From the NCBI GenBank assembly GCA_964563975.1, contig CAZLZJ010000054.1:1-16004 (forward strand): 16,004 nt of DNA. The letters are read 5' to 3'. The stretch's first letter is position 1. Each line of letters opens with the position of its first letter. The translations under genes and the position numbers were made by a program. Below the pieces are notes generated by a model that worked only from the letters and a program-made list of their open reading frames with translations, had not been told where the DNA came from and did no database searches. Positions 1 through 6,817 of the stretch are shown one piece after another. This DNA comes from JAAYJR01 sp964563975 (GTDB taxonomy: Bacteria; Bacteroidota; Bacteroidia; Bacteroidales; Prolixibacteraceae).

Positions 1-707
1 CAAAGGTTTAGCAAGCTCGCCATATTATGACTCACAAACAGCACTGTCCTTCCTTCGCCTTTGGAGATGTCCTGCATTTTGCCGACGGCTTTTTTTTGGA
101 ATTCGGCGTCGCCGACAGCTAATACTTCGTCTACTACAAGTATTTCGGGTTCAAGGTGGGCGGCTACGGCAAAGCCTAACCTGACGGTCATGCCGCTGCT
201 GTATCGTTTTACCGGGGTGTCAATATACCGTTCCACTCCGGCAAAGTCTACTATCTCATCCATCTTACGGCGTATCTCTGCCTTGGTCATGCCCATGATG
301 GCGCCGTTCATATAGATATTTTCCCTGCCGGTCATTTCGGGGTGAAAGCCTGTGCCTACCTCCAACAGGCTGGCAATGCGGCCCTTGGCTTTGATAATTC
401 CGGTTGTTGGTGCTGTTACTTTGCTGAGGATTTTTAACAGTGTGCTTTTGCCTGCTCCGTTTTTGCCGATAATGCCAAGTACTTCGCCCTCTTTTACTTC
501 AAGGCTGATGTCTTTCAATGCCCAGATATATTCGCTGCTGCCTCTTACCGATCTGTCGTTGGTTTCGCCAATTTTCAGATAGGGATCTTCTTTGCCCCTG
601 ATGTTCATCTGCCACCACCGGTTGAGATCGTGCGAGAGAGTGCGGGTGGAGACTAAACCGAGGCGGTACTGCTTGGAGATATTTTCAAATTTTATTGCAG
701 TGCTCAT
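1..707 (-). CDS. Wzt-like ABC transporter ATP-binding protein (partial, C-terminus outside window)
   Basis: Nucleotide-binding subunit of a polysaccharide/O-antigen ABC exporter, expected on the cytoplasmic face of the inner membrane to power export of a lipid-linked glycan by the permease at 3013-3864. Reading from ATG at 707, 235 residues are visible. They include Walker A GKNGAGKST (residues 81-89), signature YSSGM (169-173), Walker B ILVVDE with D193/E194, and switch histidine H227 in VSHNM. Before Walker A there is a roughly 30-residue insertion containing TRTLSHDLNRWW, which I recall as common in Wzt/TagH-type proteins of this phylum. The start overlaps the gmd stop as ATGA (704-707), which suggests translational coupling. 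The frame stays open to the left edge, so any C-terminal substrate-recognition domain cannot be seen. Confidence 0.93.
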   Translation of the reverse strand, partial: MSTAIKFENISKQYRLGLVSTRTLSHDLNRWWQMNIRGKEDPYLKIGETNDRSVRGSSEYIWALKDISLEVKEGEVLGIIGKNGAGKSTLLKILSKVTAPTTGIIKAKGRIASLLEVGTGFHPEMTGRENIYMNGAIMGMTKAEIRRKMDEIVDFAGVERYIDTPVKRYSSGMTVRLGFAVAAHLEPEILVVDEVLAVGDAEFQKKAVGKMQDISKGEGRTVLFVSHNMASLLNL

Positions 708-1864
708 TCATAAAAATTTAATGTTTTATATCCGCCTTCGCTTAGTAATTTTTCTTTTTGCATCAGCTTTATGTCGCTATCCATCATCTCTTCTATCATG
801 GCAGGCAGGGTGTATTCCGGCCTCCAGTCAAGACGTGATTTTGCTTTTGAAGGATCGCCAAGCAGCAGGTCAACTTCAGTGGGGCGAAAATAGCGGCTGT
901 CTACTTCAATAATTGCTTTTTTGTTTTTTATATTTTCTATTTGCCGGTAGAGATATTTTTCACCTGCCTTTTCTGCAAATTTTTTCTCGTCGATTTCAGT
1001 TATAAATCCTTTTTCATCTGTTCCTTTGCCCCGAAATGTGAGTTCGAGCCCGATTTCGGCAGCTGCCAACCTGATAAATTCACGTATGGTTGTTGTTATG
1101 CCGGTTGCAATGACATAGTCGTCCGGTTCATCTTGCTGCAACATGAGATACATTGCCCGGACAAAATCTTTGGCATGCCCCCAGTCACGTTGTCCGGAGA
1201 GATTTCCTATAAATAATTTTTCCTGTAATCCTAAAGCGATCCGGCTCAATGCCCTTGTTACTTTGCGGGTTACAAAAGTTTCGCCGCGCACGGGGCTTTC
1301 ATGATTGAATAAGATGCCGTTGCTTGCATGCAGTCCGTAAGCTTCACGATAGTTTACAGTGATCCAGTAGGAGTATAGCTTAGCCACTCCGTAGGGAGAA
1401 CGGGGATAGAACGGAGTTTTTTCTGTTTGAGGGATCTCTTGAACCAATCCATATAGCTCAGATGTGGATGCCTGGTAGAACCGGGTTTTATTTATGAGGC
1501 CCAGCAGCCTTATAGCTTCAAGAATGCGAAGGGTGCCAATACCATCGGCATTGGCTGTGTATTCCGGTGTTTCAAAACTTACCCTGACATGGCTCATGGC
1601 TCCTAAATTGTATATTTCATCAGGCTGCACTTCCTGAATGATGCGGGTAATGTTCATCGAGTCGGTAAGATCTCCGTAATGAAGTATGAAACTCCGGTTT
1701 TCCATATGCGGATCCTGGTAAATGTGGTCTATCCGGTCGGTGTTGAACAATGAGGCTCTGCGCTTAATGCCGTGAACAATATAGCCTTTGCTGAGAAGCA
1801 GCTCACTGAGATATGCCCCATCCTGGCCTGTAACTCCGGTAATTAATGCTATTTTCTTTTGCAT
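704..1864 (-). CDS. gmd: GDP-mannose 4,6-dehydratase
   Basis: Cytoplasmic NADP-dependent short-chain dehydrogenase that converts GDP-D-mannose to GDP-4-keto-6-deoxy-D-mannose, the first step to GDP-L-fucose and related deoxysugars. The 386 residues are slightly longer than the E. coli enzyme. Visible are the Rossmann motif TGVTGQDG (9-16), the substrate region MSHVRVSFETPEYT, and the catalytic set T134, E136 (STSELYG), Y158 and K162 (YGVAK). It also has the family motif NHESPVRGETFVTRKVT and a C-terminal RPTEVDLLLGDPSKAK. It begins 15 bases after the fcl stop and overlaps the ABC ATPase start by 4 bases, so it lies inside one operon. No defect is visible. Confidence 0.97.
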   Translation of the reverse strand: MQKKIALITGVTGQDGAYLSELLLSKGYIVHGIKRRASLFNTDRIDHIYQDPHMENRSFILHYGDLTDSMNITRIIQEVQPDEIYNLGAMSHVRVSFETPEYTANADGIGTLRILEAIRLLGLINKTRFYQASTSELYGLVQEIPQTEKTPFYPRSPYGVAKLYSYWITVNYREAYGLHASNGILFNHESPVRGETFVTRKVTRALSRIALGLQEKLFIGNLSGQRDWGHAKDFVRAMYLMLQQDEPDDYVIATGITTTIREFIRLAAAEIGLELTFRGKGTDEKGFITEIDEKKFAEKAGEKYLYRQIENIKNKKAIIEVDSRYFRPTEVDLLLGDPSKAKSRLDWRPEYTLPAMIEEMMDSDIKLMQKEKLLSEGGYKTLNFYE

Positions 1865-1878
1865 TTTGTTTATATTTT

Positions 1879-2979
1879 TTATTTATCAGGGTTGGAAAGA
1901 TACCATTGATAAAGTTTGGGTATTCCATCTTCAACGGTAATTTTGTGTTTCCATCCCAACTTATGTAATATTGAAACATCTGTAAGCTTCCGGGGAGAGC
2001 CGTCAGGTTTTGTTGAATCAAAATGAAGGTCGCCTTTAAATTCTATCTTCTCTTTTATTAGCTCAGCCAATGCTTTAATGGAAATTTCACTGCCGGTACC
2101 AATGTTAATATGAAATGCTTTACCCGGGGTTGTGCCTTTATTCATCTTTAACAAATCTGAAAAGTCGATATTTTCCATCAGGAAAACAGATGCTTCCGCC
2201 ATCTCTTCACTCCATAAAAATTCCCGAAGAGGTGCGCCTGTGCCCCAAATTTTTATTGAGCATGAATTGCCGGAATAAACAATGCCGTGCATGTTAAGTG
2301 TATGTATGATTTGTTCCCGGGAAGAATTGCCGTTTGTTCCATCGACGGGGCGTTTGGCGAGGTCGGATTTAATTGCTTCCCAGTTATTGTTTTCCAAGCA
2401 TTTGGCAAGATGAATTTTTCGAACAAGCGCAGGTAAGACATGCGAAGTTTTTAAATCAAAATTATCGTTTGGGCCATAAAGATTGGTTGGCATGACCGAT
2501 AAAAAATTTGTGCCGTATTGCAGGTTGTAACTTTCGCACATTTTGAGTCCGGCAATTTTAGCTATGGCATACGGTTCGTTGGTGTACTCTAAAGGCCCTG
2601 TAAGTAAGTACTCCTCTTTAATGGGCTGGGGGGCATTTCGCGGATAGATGCATGTGCTTCCCAAAAAAAGCAACTTTTTAGCTTTATGTATATAAGCCTG
2701 GTGTATTACATTATTTTGAATTTGCAGGTTTTCGTAGATGAATTGGCCGCGAAAGGTGTTATTTGCAACGATGCCACCCACTTTTGCGGCTGCCAATATA
2801 ATATATTCAGGTTTTTGTGATGAGAAAAATTCAGTTACCTGTTGCTGGTTTGTCAGGTCCAGCTCCCGGTGTGTTCTGCCAATCAGGTTTGAATACCCCT
2901 TTTTCCGGAGACAATTCCATATAGCTGAACCAACAAGCCCTGTGTGCCCTGCTATATATATTTTAGATGATCGATGCAT
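1879..2979 (-). CDS. fcl: GDP-L-fucose synthase (GDP-4-keto-6-deoxymannose 3,5-epimerase/4-reductase)
   Basis: Bifunctional epimerase-reductase that finishes GDP-L-fucose synthesis from the product of the adjacent gmd. It has the Rossmann motif AGHTGLVGSA (10-19), the catalytic triad S108/Y137/K141 (GSTCIYP and YAIAK), and the epimerase residues C110 and H180. These all match the known E. coli positions shifted by one. At 366 residues it is about 45 longer than E. coli Fcl. The extra length is an insertion at roughly 191-240 (from AKCLENNNW to YSGNSCS), which I believe occurs in other Bacteroidota GDP-fucose synthases. The gene precedes gmd in the transcript, so gene order is opposite to pathway order. 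An alternative start in another frame is not needed. Confidence 0.96.
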   Translation of the reverse strand: MHRSSKIYIAGHTGLVGSAIWNCLRKKGYSNLIGRTHRELDLTNQQQVTEFFSSQKPEYIILAAAKVGGIVANNTFRGQFIYENLQIQNNVIHQAYIHKAKKLLFLGSTCIYPRNAPQPIKEEYLLTGPLEYTNEPYAIAKIAGLKMCESYNLQYGTNFLSVMPTNLYGPNDNFDLKTSHVLPALVRKIHLAKCLENNNWEAIKSDLAKRPVDGTNGNSSREQIIHTLNMHGIVYSGNSCSIKIWGTGAPLREFLWSEEMAEASVFLMENIDFSDLLKMNKGTTPGKAFHINIGTGSEISIKALAELIKEKIEFKGDLHFDSTKPDGSPRKLTDVSILHKLGWKHKITVEDGIPKLYQWYLSNPDK

Positions 2980-3012
2980 ATTTTTTGAATGAATTTTTTG
3001 ATTAAACAGCAG

Positions 3013-3864
3013 TTATACCGTATCCATAAAACTTCTCTGCACTTTGTTGAAAATTATTATCCCTGCTCCCAACAGTACTGTCATAAATGCAAAGCTGTAA
3101 CCCAGCATCCCCCAGCTGAAGGTGCCTACACCCATAGTGCCGTATTTGAATGCTTCCACTATTGAAGTTACCGGGTTGATGCCCATGATCCACTGCCGCC
3201 CGGGTTTCATGGTGCTTAAGGGATAGATTACGGGTGTGGCGTACATCCACAATTGCACGATGAAGGAGAAGAGGATGGTCAGGTCGCGGTATTTGGTTGT
3301 CATCGACGAGATTATGATGCCGAAGCCTAAGGCTAAGCCGGCAAGCATGATAATGAGCAGGGGTACCAAAAGGATATAGATATTGGGGGCAACCCTGACT
3401 CCTGCAAGGATGAAATAGAGATATACTGCCATGAAGAGTAAAAACTGAATCCCCATACGCACCAGATTGGAGGATACGGTGGCTAAGGGGACTATCAGTC
3501 TGGGAAAGTAAACTTTGCCAAATATTGCAGCATTGGCTGTGAAGGTTGATGAGGTTTTGTTCAGGCAGTCGGCAAAGTATTGCCAGCAGACTATTCCTGC
3601 AAGATAAAACATTGGCTGGGGCAGCCCGTCGGTTGATATCTTTGCAATGCCGCCAAAAACAATCATATACATAATAGTGGTGAGGGCAGGCTGAATGAAA
3701 AACCAGGCGGGACCCAGGATGGTCTGCTTGTACTGGGTGATAATATCGCGCTTTACAAAAAGTGTGTACAGATCGCGGTATTGCCATATCTCCCGGAAAT
3801 CTACCCGGAGAAGTTTATTGCGGGGTTTGATGACTGTTGTCCAGTTCCCCGGATCTGTTTCCAT
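3013..3864 (-). CDS. Wzm-like ABC-2 type polysaccharide export permease
   Basis: Inner-membrane permease of a Wzm/TagG-type exporter, partner of the ATPase at the left edge. The 283 residues start with a cytoplasmic, amphipathic stretch containing DLYTLFVKRDIITQYKQT and GPAWFFIQP (about 31-59), typical of the family. About six hydrophobic segments follow (around 60-72, 86-99, 125-150, 160-188, 195-216, 252-272). The motifs KYRDL (191-195) and ATPVIYP (209-215) lie before the last helix. It is the first gene of the minus-strand operon, with 33 bases separating it from fcl. A second long open frame over 3002-3787 is a shadow of this one. The exported glycan cannot be deduced from the permease. 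Confidence 0.95.
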   Translation of the reverse strand: METDPGNWTTVIKPRNKLLRVDFREIWQYRDLYTLFVKRDIITQYKQTILGPAWFFIQPALTTIMYMIVFGGIAKISTDGLPQPMFYLAGIVCWQYFADCLNKTSSTFTANAAIFGKVYFPRLIVPLATVSSNLVRMGIQFLLFMAVYLYFILAGVRVAPNIYILLVPLLIIMLAGLALGFGIIISSMTTKYRDLTILFSFIVQLWMYATPVIYPLSTMKPGRQWIMGINPVTSIVEAFKYGTMGVGTFSWGMLGYSFAFMTVLLGAGIIIFNKVQRSFMDTV

Positions 3865-3995
3865 AGTTTATAATTGTTTTTTTGATTTTAATTGTATGGC
3901 CGGAAAATAAAATTTATTATCCCAGTGGTTTGTTAAATCATTAATTATCAGGCTTATATTATATAATGTTATAGGCAAACAGTTACCTTTTTTTA

Positions 3996-4041
3996 ATGCT
4001 CCGCCCCGTCAGTTACATACCGGCAAGGTACCGACGAGCAT
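3996..4041 (-). promoter_or_regulatory. Structured G-rich leader element
   Basis: Arms ATGCTC (3996-4001) and GAGCAT (4036-4041) pair exactly. Inside them GTC (4008-4010) pairs with GAC (4033-4035), and an inner TACC/GGTA pair (4018-4021, 4027-4030) closes a 5-base loop. Read on the minus strand, the 3' side carries GACGGGGCGGAGCAT. Function unknown; it could be an operator or a leader RNA element of the exporter operon. Confidence 0.4.
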
Positions 4042-4059
4042 AAATAGATCACATAGATG

Positions 4060-4067
4060 CAAATATA
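4060..4067 (-). promoter_or_regulatory. Candidate -7 box (TATATTTG) for the wzm-fcl-gmd-wzt operon
   Basis: Exact match to the Bacteroidota -7 consensus TAnnTTTG on the minus strand. No convincing -33 TTTG was found at the usual spacing. If used, the transcript would carry a leader of about 190 bases before the permease start codon, including the hairpin at 3996-4041. Confidence 0.4.
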
Positions 4068-4153
4068 AAAATTTTAAAGAACTAAATTATAGATTAAACA
4101 GACTGCAAAATGATTATCCGGTTTGCAGGATATCCTCTTTTGAAATTAATTCT

Positions 4154-4161
4154 TATTTTTG
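4154..4161 (+). promoter_or_regulatory. Candidate -7 box (TATTTTTG) for the DUF1080 gene
   Basis: Matches TAnnTTTG and ends 17 bases before ATG 4179, a spacing close to other boxes in this window. It lies inside the longer frame that begins at 4110, which is one reason to prefer the start at 4179. No clear -33 element at proper spacing. Confidence 0.4.
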
Positions 4162-4178
4162 TTTATAATTTTTTAGAG

Positions 4179-4949
4179 ATGAAAATAAAACAAATATCTA
4201 TTGTTCTGTTCCTGTTTGTCTTATGCTTGTTTATTTGCACTTCTGCCTGTACTCAACAGGAAAAGGATAATGAACTGACAGCAGCAGAAAGAAAAGATGG
4301 CTGGGAATTACTGTTTGATGGTAAATCATTGAACGGATGGAGAGGATTCGGCCTCAATGAAGCTCCGGGCGGATGGATAGTGGAGGAGGGAACGATTAAA
4401 ATTTTGCCCAAAACCAATTGGCCACGCCAGGCCGATGGGCAGCCAATTTTAGGTGCCGATTTAATAACGGTTGAAACTTTCGATAATTTTGAATTAGTTT
4501 GGGATTGGAAAATAGGACCCGGCGGTAACAGCGGAATCAAATACAATGTTTCTGAAGAACTTTCAATTAAATATCCACCTGAAGGGTGTGCTTTGGGATT
4601 TGAATACCAGATGATCGATGATTCCGGTTTATCAGAAAGATCAATGCACAACAGTACAGGAGCCTTATATGACCTTGTGCCTCCTGCCAAGGATAAACTG
4701 TTAAAATCTGTGGGGGAATATAATACCAGCCGTATTTTGTTTAAAGGGAACTATGTGGAACATTGGCTTAATGGGAAAAAGGTTCTGGAGTACAACATAG
4801 AGAGCAGCTCATTTGAATCATTAATTCAAAAAAGCAAGTTTCACGATATTCCCGGTTTTGCCGACAAAAAGAAGGGACATATTGTCTTACAGGATCATGC
4901 TGAAGAGGCATGGTTTAAAAACATTAAAATCAGAAGGTTAGATAATTGA
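4179..4949 (+). CDS. DUF1080 / 3-keto-disaccharide hydrolase-like lipoprotein
   Basis: Predicted lipoprotein of 256 residues from ATG 4179. A hydrophobic signal peptide ends in the lipobox-like TSAC (C24), followed by a polar, acid-rich stretch. The rest matches the DUF1080 concanavalin-like fold: GWELLFDGKSLNGWRG (41-56), GGWIVEEGTIKI, the conserved GPGGNSGIKY (113-122), FEYQMIDD (141-148), GALYDLVPP and WLNGKKVLEYN. Some family members hydrolyse 3-keto-glycosides or similar disaccharides, but many are uncharacterised, so the substrate here is unknown. The frame continues upstream to 4110, but that longer start buries the signal peptide and overlaps a promoter-like box. It is a single-gene unit between two polysaccharide loci. 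Confidence 0.88.
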   Translation: MKIKQISIVLFLFVLCLFICTSACTQQEKDNELTAAERKDGWELLFDGKSLNGWRGFGLNEAPGGWIVEEGTIKILPKTNWPRQADGQPILGADLITVETFDNFELVWDWKIGPGGNSGIKYNVSEELSIKYPPEGCALGFEYQMIDDSGLSERSMHNSTGALYDLVPPAKDKLLKSVGEYNTSRILFKGNYVEHWLNGKKVLEYNIESSSFESLIQKSKFHDIPGFADKKKGHIVLQDHAEEAWFKNIKIRRLDN

Positions 4950-4991
4950 GATGTAATATTGCTTAAAAATATGATCATTCAAAATATTTTC

Positions 4992-5032
4992 CCGCAATAT
5001 GATTATTGGTAAAAAAGACAGTGCGGTTTTTT
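4992..5032 (+). terminator. Weak candidate terminator after the DUF1080 gene
   Basis: CCGCA (4992-4996) can pair with TGCGG (5022-5026), followed directly by six T (5027-5032). The loop of 25 bases is long, so the call is weak. It overlaps the last bases of the convergent small gene. Confidence 0.3.
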
Positions 5033-5247
5033 CAAATTTTATTTCTTTCTTCAAATTTACGACGTATCATTTTCTTTGCTTCGGTTAAAAACTCTTCTGA
5101 AGTTAAAGCTTCGTCCCAACCGTCAGGTGGCTGTATCTTTTTTAAGTTTTCCAATATCGGACGAAGACGTTCGCCGTGTTGCTTTAAATCAAAACGGACA
5201 AAACGCTTTTTACCGCTCGCATCTTTTTCAAAAGTTACACCTTTCAT
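5032..5247 (-). CDS. Small charged hypothetical protein (antitoxin-like)
   Basis: A 71-residue soluble protein rich in Lys, Arg, Glu and Asp, without a signal peptide or membrane segment. The N-terminal pattern MKGVTFEKD...KKRFVRFDLKQHGE resembles, from memory, small Bacteroidota proteins annotated as putative type II antitoxins. The second half (TSEEFLTEAKKMIRRKFEER) looks helical. No toxin gene follows: only about 80 bases separate its stop from the convergent DUF1080 gene, and nothing precedes it on the same strand before the promoter. A -7-like box TATATTTG lies 26 bases upstream of ATG 5247. It could instead be an orphan regulatory or conserved unknown protein; the function is not established. 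Confidence 0.65.
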   Translation of the reverse strand: MKGVTFEKDASGKKRFVRFDLKQHGERLRPILENLKKIQPPDGWDEALTSEEFLTEAKKMIRRKFEERNKI

Positions 5248-5273
5248 TTTTTAATGAATTAATTTATGCAAAA

Positions 5274-5281
5274 CAAATATA
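5274..5281 (-). promoter_or_regulatory. Candidate -7 box (TATATTTG) for the small charged protein
   Basis: Exact TAnnTTTG match on the minus strand, 26 bases upstream of ATG 5247. No good -33 partner seen. Confidence 0.4.
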
Positions 5282-5386
5282 CAAAATAATACAATAGTAT
5301 GTTTAATACTTAAAAAAGTTAGTCATGGTTTTAGTGTATCAACAGTGTTTGCATAGTTATCAGAAATGATGGCATAGATTTTTATT

Positions 5387-5394
5387 TATATTTG
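5387..5394 (+). promoter_or_regulatory. Candidate -7 box (TATATTTG) for the 5416 gene
   Basis: Exact TAnnTTTG match ending 21 bases before ATG 5416. It overlaps an in-frame TTG at 5392 that would otherwise extend the gene, which argues for the ATG as start. Confidence 0.45.
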
Positions 5395-5400
5395 CAAATT

Positions 5401-5415
5401 AATTGCCGGGCAATT
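5401..5415. promoter_or_regulatory. Perfect palindrome abutting a start codon (possible operator)
   Basis: AATTGCC-G-GGCAATT: two 7-base arms around one central base, ending immediately before ATG 5416 and just after the -7 box. It could be a repressor site at the transcription start or an RNA hairpin over the ribosome entry site. Confidence 0.4.
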
Positions 5416-6210
5416 ATGAATTATATACATATTACAGTGATAGTGCTGCTTATTGCGGCAGCAGGCTATGATGCTTCTTGCCAGCCTTCCGGTGAACCGG
5501 CTGTTAATTGGGCAGAGTGGAATGTATCGGTTGCTTATATCACTGAAATTAATATTTTGGGAAGATCAGTCAGTGAAGATATTTATAATTTATACAGCCT
5601 GAATAAAAATGATGGTATTGCCTTTTCGGTGGCAAAACCTTTGAGCAGGTTCCTGACGACCGTAGGTATTGGTATGTCGGATTTAAGATTGGAGGGTGAG
5701 TGCCTGCCTGCCAAAGGCCCTTTGGGTTATTGGGTCTGGCCTGAAAAATATTTGACACGTATTCGGACTTTTAATCTTATTTTCAGGTTTCACCCTTTTT
5801 CAGAATGGACAATTCATCCGTACCTTGAGGTGAAACCGGGAATTTCCGGAGTTAAAGCAAAGATTGATTATCCTTCACACCACCATATTGAAAAAGTCAG
5901 CAAGCCTTTGCTGAAAGAGTTTTATACAGGTATTGGCGGAGGTATTACCTGGGAGGCTGCACCTATGCTCTCTTTTGATATAGGTGCCGAAATAAACAGA
6001 ATACCTGTTAGTTATCTGCAAGCACTGCCTTCTCCGGGGAGGGGCTTCGGGCCGCTGTTTGAAGGGGAAAAGATCACTTACGGGAGGCTTGTGGTGGCGG
6101 TGACAAGCCATTCTGATATCAGCAAATTATTCAGGAGGAAAAAAAATCCATATTTCAATGATAAATATGACCCTCATAAGTATCTTCCCTTTTTTAAAAA
6201 ACGTAAATAA
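5416..6210 (+). CDS. Predicted outer-membrane/periplasmic protein, possible beta-barrel
   Basis: Unrecognised protein of 264 residues from ATG 5416. It begins with a signal peptide (hydrophobic core ITVIVLLIAAAG) and a likely cut near DASCQ; a lipoprotein Cys at 22 is possible, although the -3 residue is Asp. The mature part has alternating polar and hydrophobic strands and many aromatic and glycine residues, such as VAYITEINILG, FLTTVGIGMSDLRLEG, FYTGIGGGITWEAAPMLSFDIGAEI and YGRLVVAVTSH, in the style of small Bacteroidota outer-membrane barrels. The last 35 residues are basic and aromatic (KLFRRKKNPYF to FFKKRK). It converges on the 6221-6679 gene with 10 bases between stops. No function can be assigned. 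Confidence 0.75.
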   Translation: MNYIHITVIVLLIAAAGYDASCQPSGEPAVNWAEWNVSVAYITEINILGRSVSEDIYNLYSLNKNDGIAFSVAKPLSRFLTTVGIGMSDLRLEGECLPAKGPLGYWVWPEKYLTRIRTFNLIFRFHPFSEWTIHPYLEVKPGISGVKAKIDYPSHHHIEKVSKPLLKEFYTGIGGGITWEAAPMLSFDIGAEINRIPVSYLQALPSPGRGFGPLFEGEKITYGRLVVAVTSHSDISKLFRRKKNPYFNDKYDPHKYLPFFKKRK

Positions 6211-6225
6211 CCCGGTGCGGTTATT
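6206..6225. terminator. Shared hairpin over two convergent stop codons
   Basis: AATAACC (6206-6212) pairs with GGTTATT (6219-6225) around a 6-base loop. The arms contain both stop codons (TAA at 6208-6210 plus; TAA at 6223-6221 minus). On the minus strand a run of six T follows within 10 bases, so it may terminate the minus gene best; no T-run follows on the plus strand. Confidence 0.45.
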
Positions 6226-6679
6226 GTCCTAACGGAAACCTTAAGCCTATTTCTGCACGTGGCCCGGCATTAAAGCTGTAGGCGATTTTTACGGTTGCCA
6301 GCTGCTTAATGTAAAATCCCAATCCAAAGTCTTTGCGTGCATCTTTAAAGCCTATTGAAGCAAGTCCGCGCGATGTAAAAAAATCCATTCCTGCAAAAAC
6401 ATAGGAAAAGTGATTGATGGAGACCGTCGGGCCGATAATGACTGCCGGTGTTTTAAAGTTTAACTCTCCCATTATAAAGGCGCCCATCCTTTTTAGATAC
6501 AGATTGTTGACAGCAGAGCTGACTGTAACCACTTTGTATTCGCTGTCGGGAATATAGCCTATCCCAAAATCAATGCAGGTTTGAAGTTCCTGCTGTCCTC
6601 TTTCATTTTGAGCTGTTGATACAGATGGTGCTGAAAATAGCAACATCAGGCTTAATACGAGAATGGCTGATGTCTTCAT
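6221..6679 (-). CDS. Small secreted/outer-membrane protein, unknown
   Basis: A 152-residue protein with a clear signal peptide (MKTSAILVLSLMLLFSAPSVSTAQ, a typical Sec peptide ending in AQ). The mature chain is built of short amphipathic strands with glycines and aromatics: TCIDFGIGYIP, MGAFIMGELNF, FSYVFAGMDFF, LGFYIKQLATVKIAYSF. It ends in EIGLRFPLGQ, which suggests a small eight-strand-type barrel or a fragment of one. It converges on the 5416-6210 gene and diverges from the wza-like gene across a 194-base gap. A -7-like box lies 22 bases upstream. I do not recognise the family. Confidence 0.7.
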   Translation of the reverse strand: MKTSAILVLSLMLLFSAPSVSTAQNERGQQELQTCIDFGIGYIPDSEYKVVTVSSAVNNLYLKRMGAFIMGELNFKTPAVIIGPTVSINHFSYVFAGMDFFTSRGLASIGFKDARKDFGLGFYIKQLATVKIAYSFNAGPRAEIGLRFPLGQ

Positions 6680-6701
6680 ATTTTAATATAAATTTTATAA
6701 A

Positions 6702-6709
6702 CAAATTTA
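6702..6709 (-). promoter_or_regulatory. Candidate -7 box (TAAATTTG) for the 6679 gene
   Basis: Matches TAnnTTTG on the minus strand, 22 bases upstream of ATG 6679. No -33 partner seen. Confidence 0.4.
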
Positions 6710-6809
6710 TAATAATTTATTTAAGAGTGAAAGAATACGGGGTTTTTTAACAGAAAAAGAGTCTCTTTTGGCCAAAAGCCGATAAACCTCCTAAAAGTAT
6801 TAATGTCAG

Positions 6810-6817
6810 TATTTTTG
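6810..6817 (+). promoter_or_regulatory. Candidate -7 box (TATTTTTG) for the wza-wzc-wecB operon
   Basis: Matches TAnnTTTG, 56 bases before ATG 6874. It overlaps the first copy of a 16-base direct repeat, so regulation and promoter may be linked. Confidence 0.35.

Larger units (their letters stand above)
3865..4178. promoter_or_regulatory. Divergent intergenic regulatory region
   Basis: This 314-base AT-rich gap separates the minus-strand exporter operon from the plus-strand DUF1080 gene. It holds one TAnnTTTG box for each direction (4060-4067 minus, 4154-4161 plus). A G+C-rich foldable element lies at 3996-4041 within otherwise A/T-dominated sequence. I see no open frame here with coding character. 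The upstream extension of the DUF1080 frame to 4110 would run across the plus-strand promoter box. Confidence 0.6.

Noticed and set aside
61..912. Plus-strand open frames at 61-315, 352-582 and 592-912
   Set aside because: They are antisense shadows of the ABC ATPase and gmd, whose motifs on the minus strand are unambiguous.
3002..3787. Long minus-strand open frame of 261 codons overlapping the ABC permease
   Set aside because: Its product is rich in His, Cys and Arg with no domain pattern, and it lies in another frame of the clearly recognisable permease at 3013-3864.
4110..4178. Upstream extension of the DUF1080 frame
   Set aside because: The extra 23 residues push the signal peptide inward and cross a promoter-like box; ATG 4179 gives a normal lipoprotein signal.
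4253..4690. Minus-strand frame of 145 codons inside the DUF1080 gene
   Set aside because: Proline- and serine-rich antisense shadow; the plus strand carries the DUF1080 motifs.
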